A DNA stretch of 64,000 nt from Bordetella genomosp. 13. Its GTDB lineage: Bacteria > Pseudomonadota > Gammaproteobacteria > Burkholderiales > Burkholderiaceae_B. Below the pieces are notes generated by a model. It was given only the letters and a program-made list of their open reading frames with translations, was not told where the DNA came from and searched no databases. The position numbers were made by a program, and so were the translations under genes. This document shows, in pieces, positions 63,811 through 64,000 of the stretch. The DNA lies in the NCBI RefSeq assembly GCF_007679965.1, contig NZ_VEHL01000002.1, forward strand, positions 124,001-188,000, in the 5' to 3' direction. The first letter of the stretch is position 1. The number at the start of each line of letters is the position of its first letter.

Positions 63811-64000
63811 TCAGGCGGGCTGGCCGCCCAGATACGCTTCGATGACCTTGGGATTGGCCTGCACCTCGCCAGGCAGCCCCTCGGCGATCTTCTGGCCGAA
63901 GTCCAGCACCGACACCGTGTCGCACACGCCCATCACCACGTCCATGTGGTGCTCGATCAGGATCAGCGTGATGCCGTGGTCGCGCACCTTGCGGATGATG
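63811..64000 (-). CDS. ABC transporter ATPase (LivG-like), C-terminal part only
   Basis: Only the last 62 codons and the stop lie in the window. They encode IIRKVRDHGITLILIEHHMD followed by VVMGVCDTVSVLDFGQKIAEG and end with VIEAYLGGQPA, which is the switch-His and C-terminal pattern of LivG. It precedes livF by 16 bases. The start lies beyond the right edge. Confidence 0.9.
   Translation of the reverse strand, partial: IIRKVRDHGITLILIEHHMDVVMGVCDTVSVLDFGQKIAEGLPGEVQANPKVIEAYLGGQPA

Overview
The window is GC-rich DNA from a betaproteobacterium of the Alcaligenaceae type (Bordetella/Achromobacter-like). This is inferred from the codon use, a Bug-type periplasmic binding protein, two Liv-type ABC transporter clusters plus parts of a third, paired IclR regulators with CobW GTPases, and a TPP riboswitch of betaproteobacterial form. 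No rRNA, tRNA, CRISPR array, phage or insertion sequence was seen. Coding density is high. Almost all long antisense reading frames are GC shadows.

Layout. 1-9.3 kb (minus): a five-gene cluster of circularly permuted ATP-grasp, alpha-E, transglutaminase and transglutaminase-DUF2126 proteins, probably a peptide or protein modification system. 9.7-12.0 kb: a large protein joining a pyruvyltransferase-like domain, TPR-like helices and a glycosyltransferase-like domain. 12.0-16.1 kb: housekeeping genes (5-formyltetrahydrofolate cyclo-ligase, soluble lytic transglycosylase, CCA-adding enzyme). 16.1-22.9 kb: a divergent IclR regulator and an operon of polysaccharide-deacetylase-like, LVIVD-repeat, CobW, Bug binding protein, AtzG-like and AtzE-like amidase genes. 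22.9-24.1 kb: a MidA-like methyltransferase. 24.1-37.3 kb: a second IclR regulator diverging from a tightly coupled operon of CobW, cyclic amidohydrolase, cysteine hydrolase, a complete Liv-type ABC transporter, two MmgE/PrpD proteins and a flavoprotein. It looks like uptake and breakdown of a cyclic amide or imide.

37.5-41.2 kb: a DEAD-box helicase with a repetitive RGG-like tail, an orphan 133-aa protein and uracil-DNA glycosylase. 41.3-48.4 kb (minus): a TPP riboswitch followed by LuxE-like and LuxC-like proteins, a three-gene ABC importer, a short-chain reductase and a nucleosidase. This is the most unusual part of the window, because an acid-to-aldehyde (and possibly aldehyde-to-alcohol) reduction module sits under thiamine control. 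48.5-50.9 kb (minus): polyphosphate:AMP phosphotransferase, GNAT and HIT proteins. 51.2-52.2 kb: an Rpn-family nuclease. 52.2-61.3 kb (minus): an acyl-CoA ligase, a five-component Liv transporter and a PaaK-like ligase, divergent from a Crp/Fnr regulator. Two large hairpin repeats lie between livM and the binding-protein gene. 62.2-62.8 kb: a Phd/VapC-type toxin-antitoxin pair. 63.1-64.0 kb: LivF and the end of LivG from another transporter.

All calls come from reading the sequence. No database search was run, so family names rest on motifs and recognised sequence patterns.
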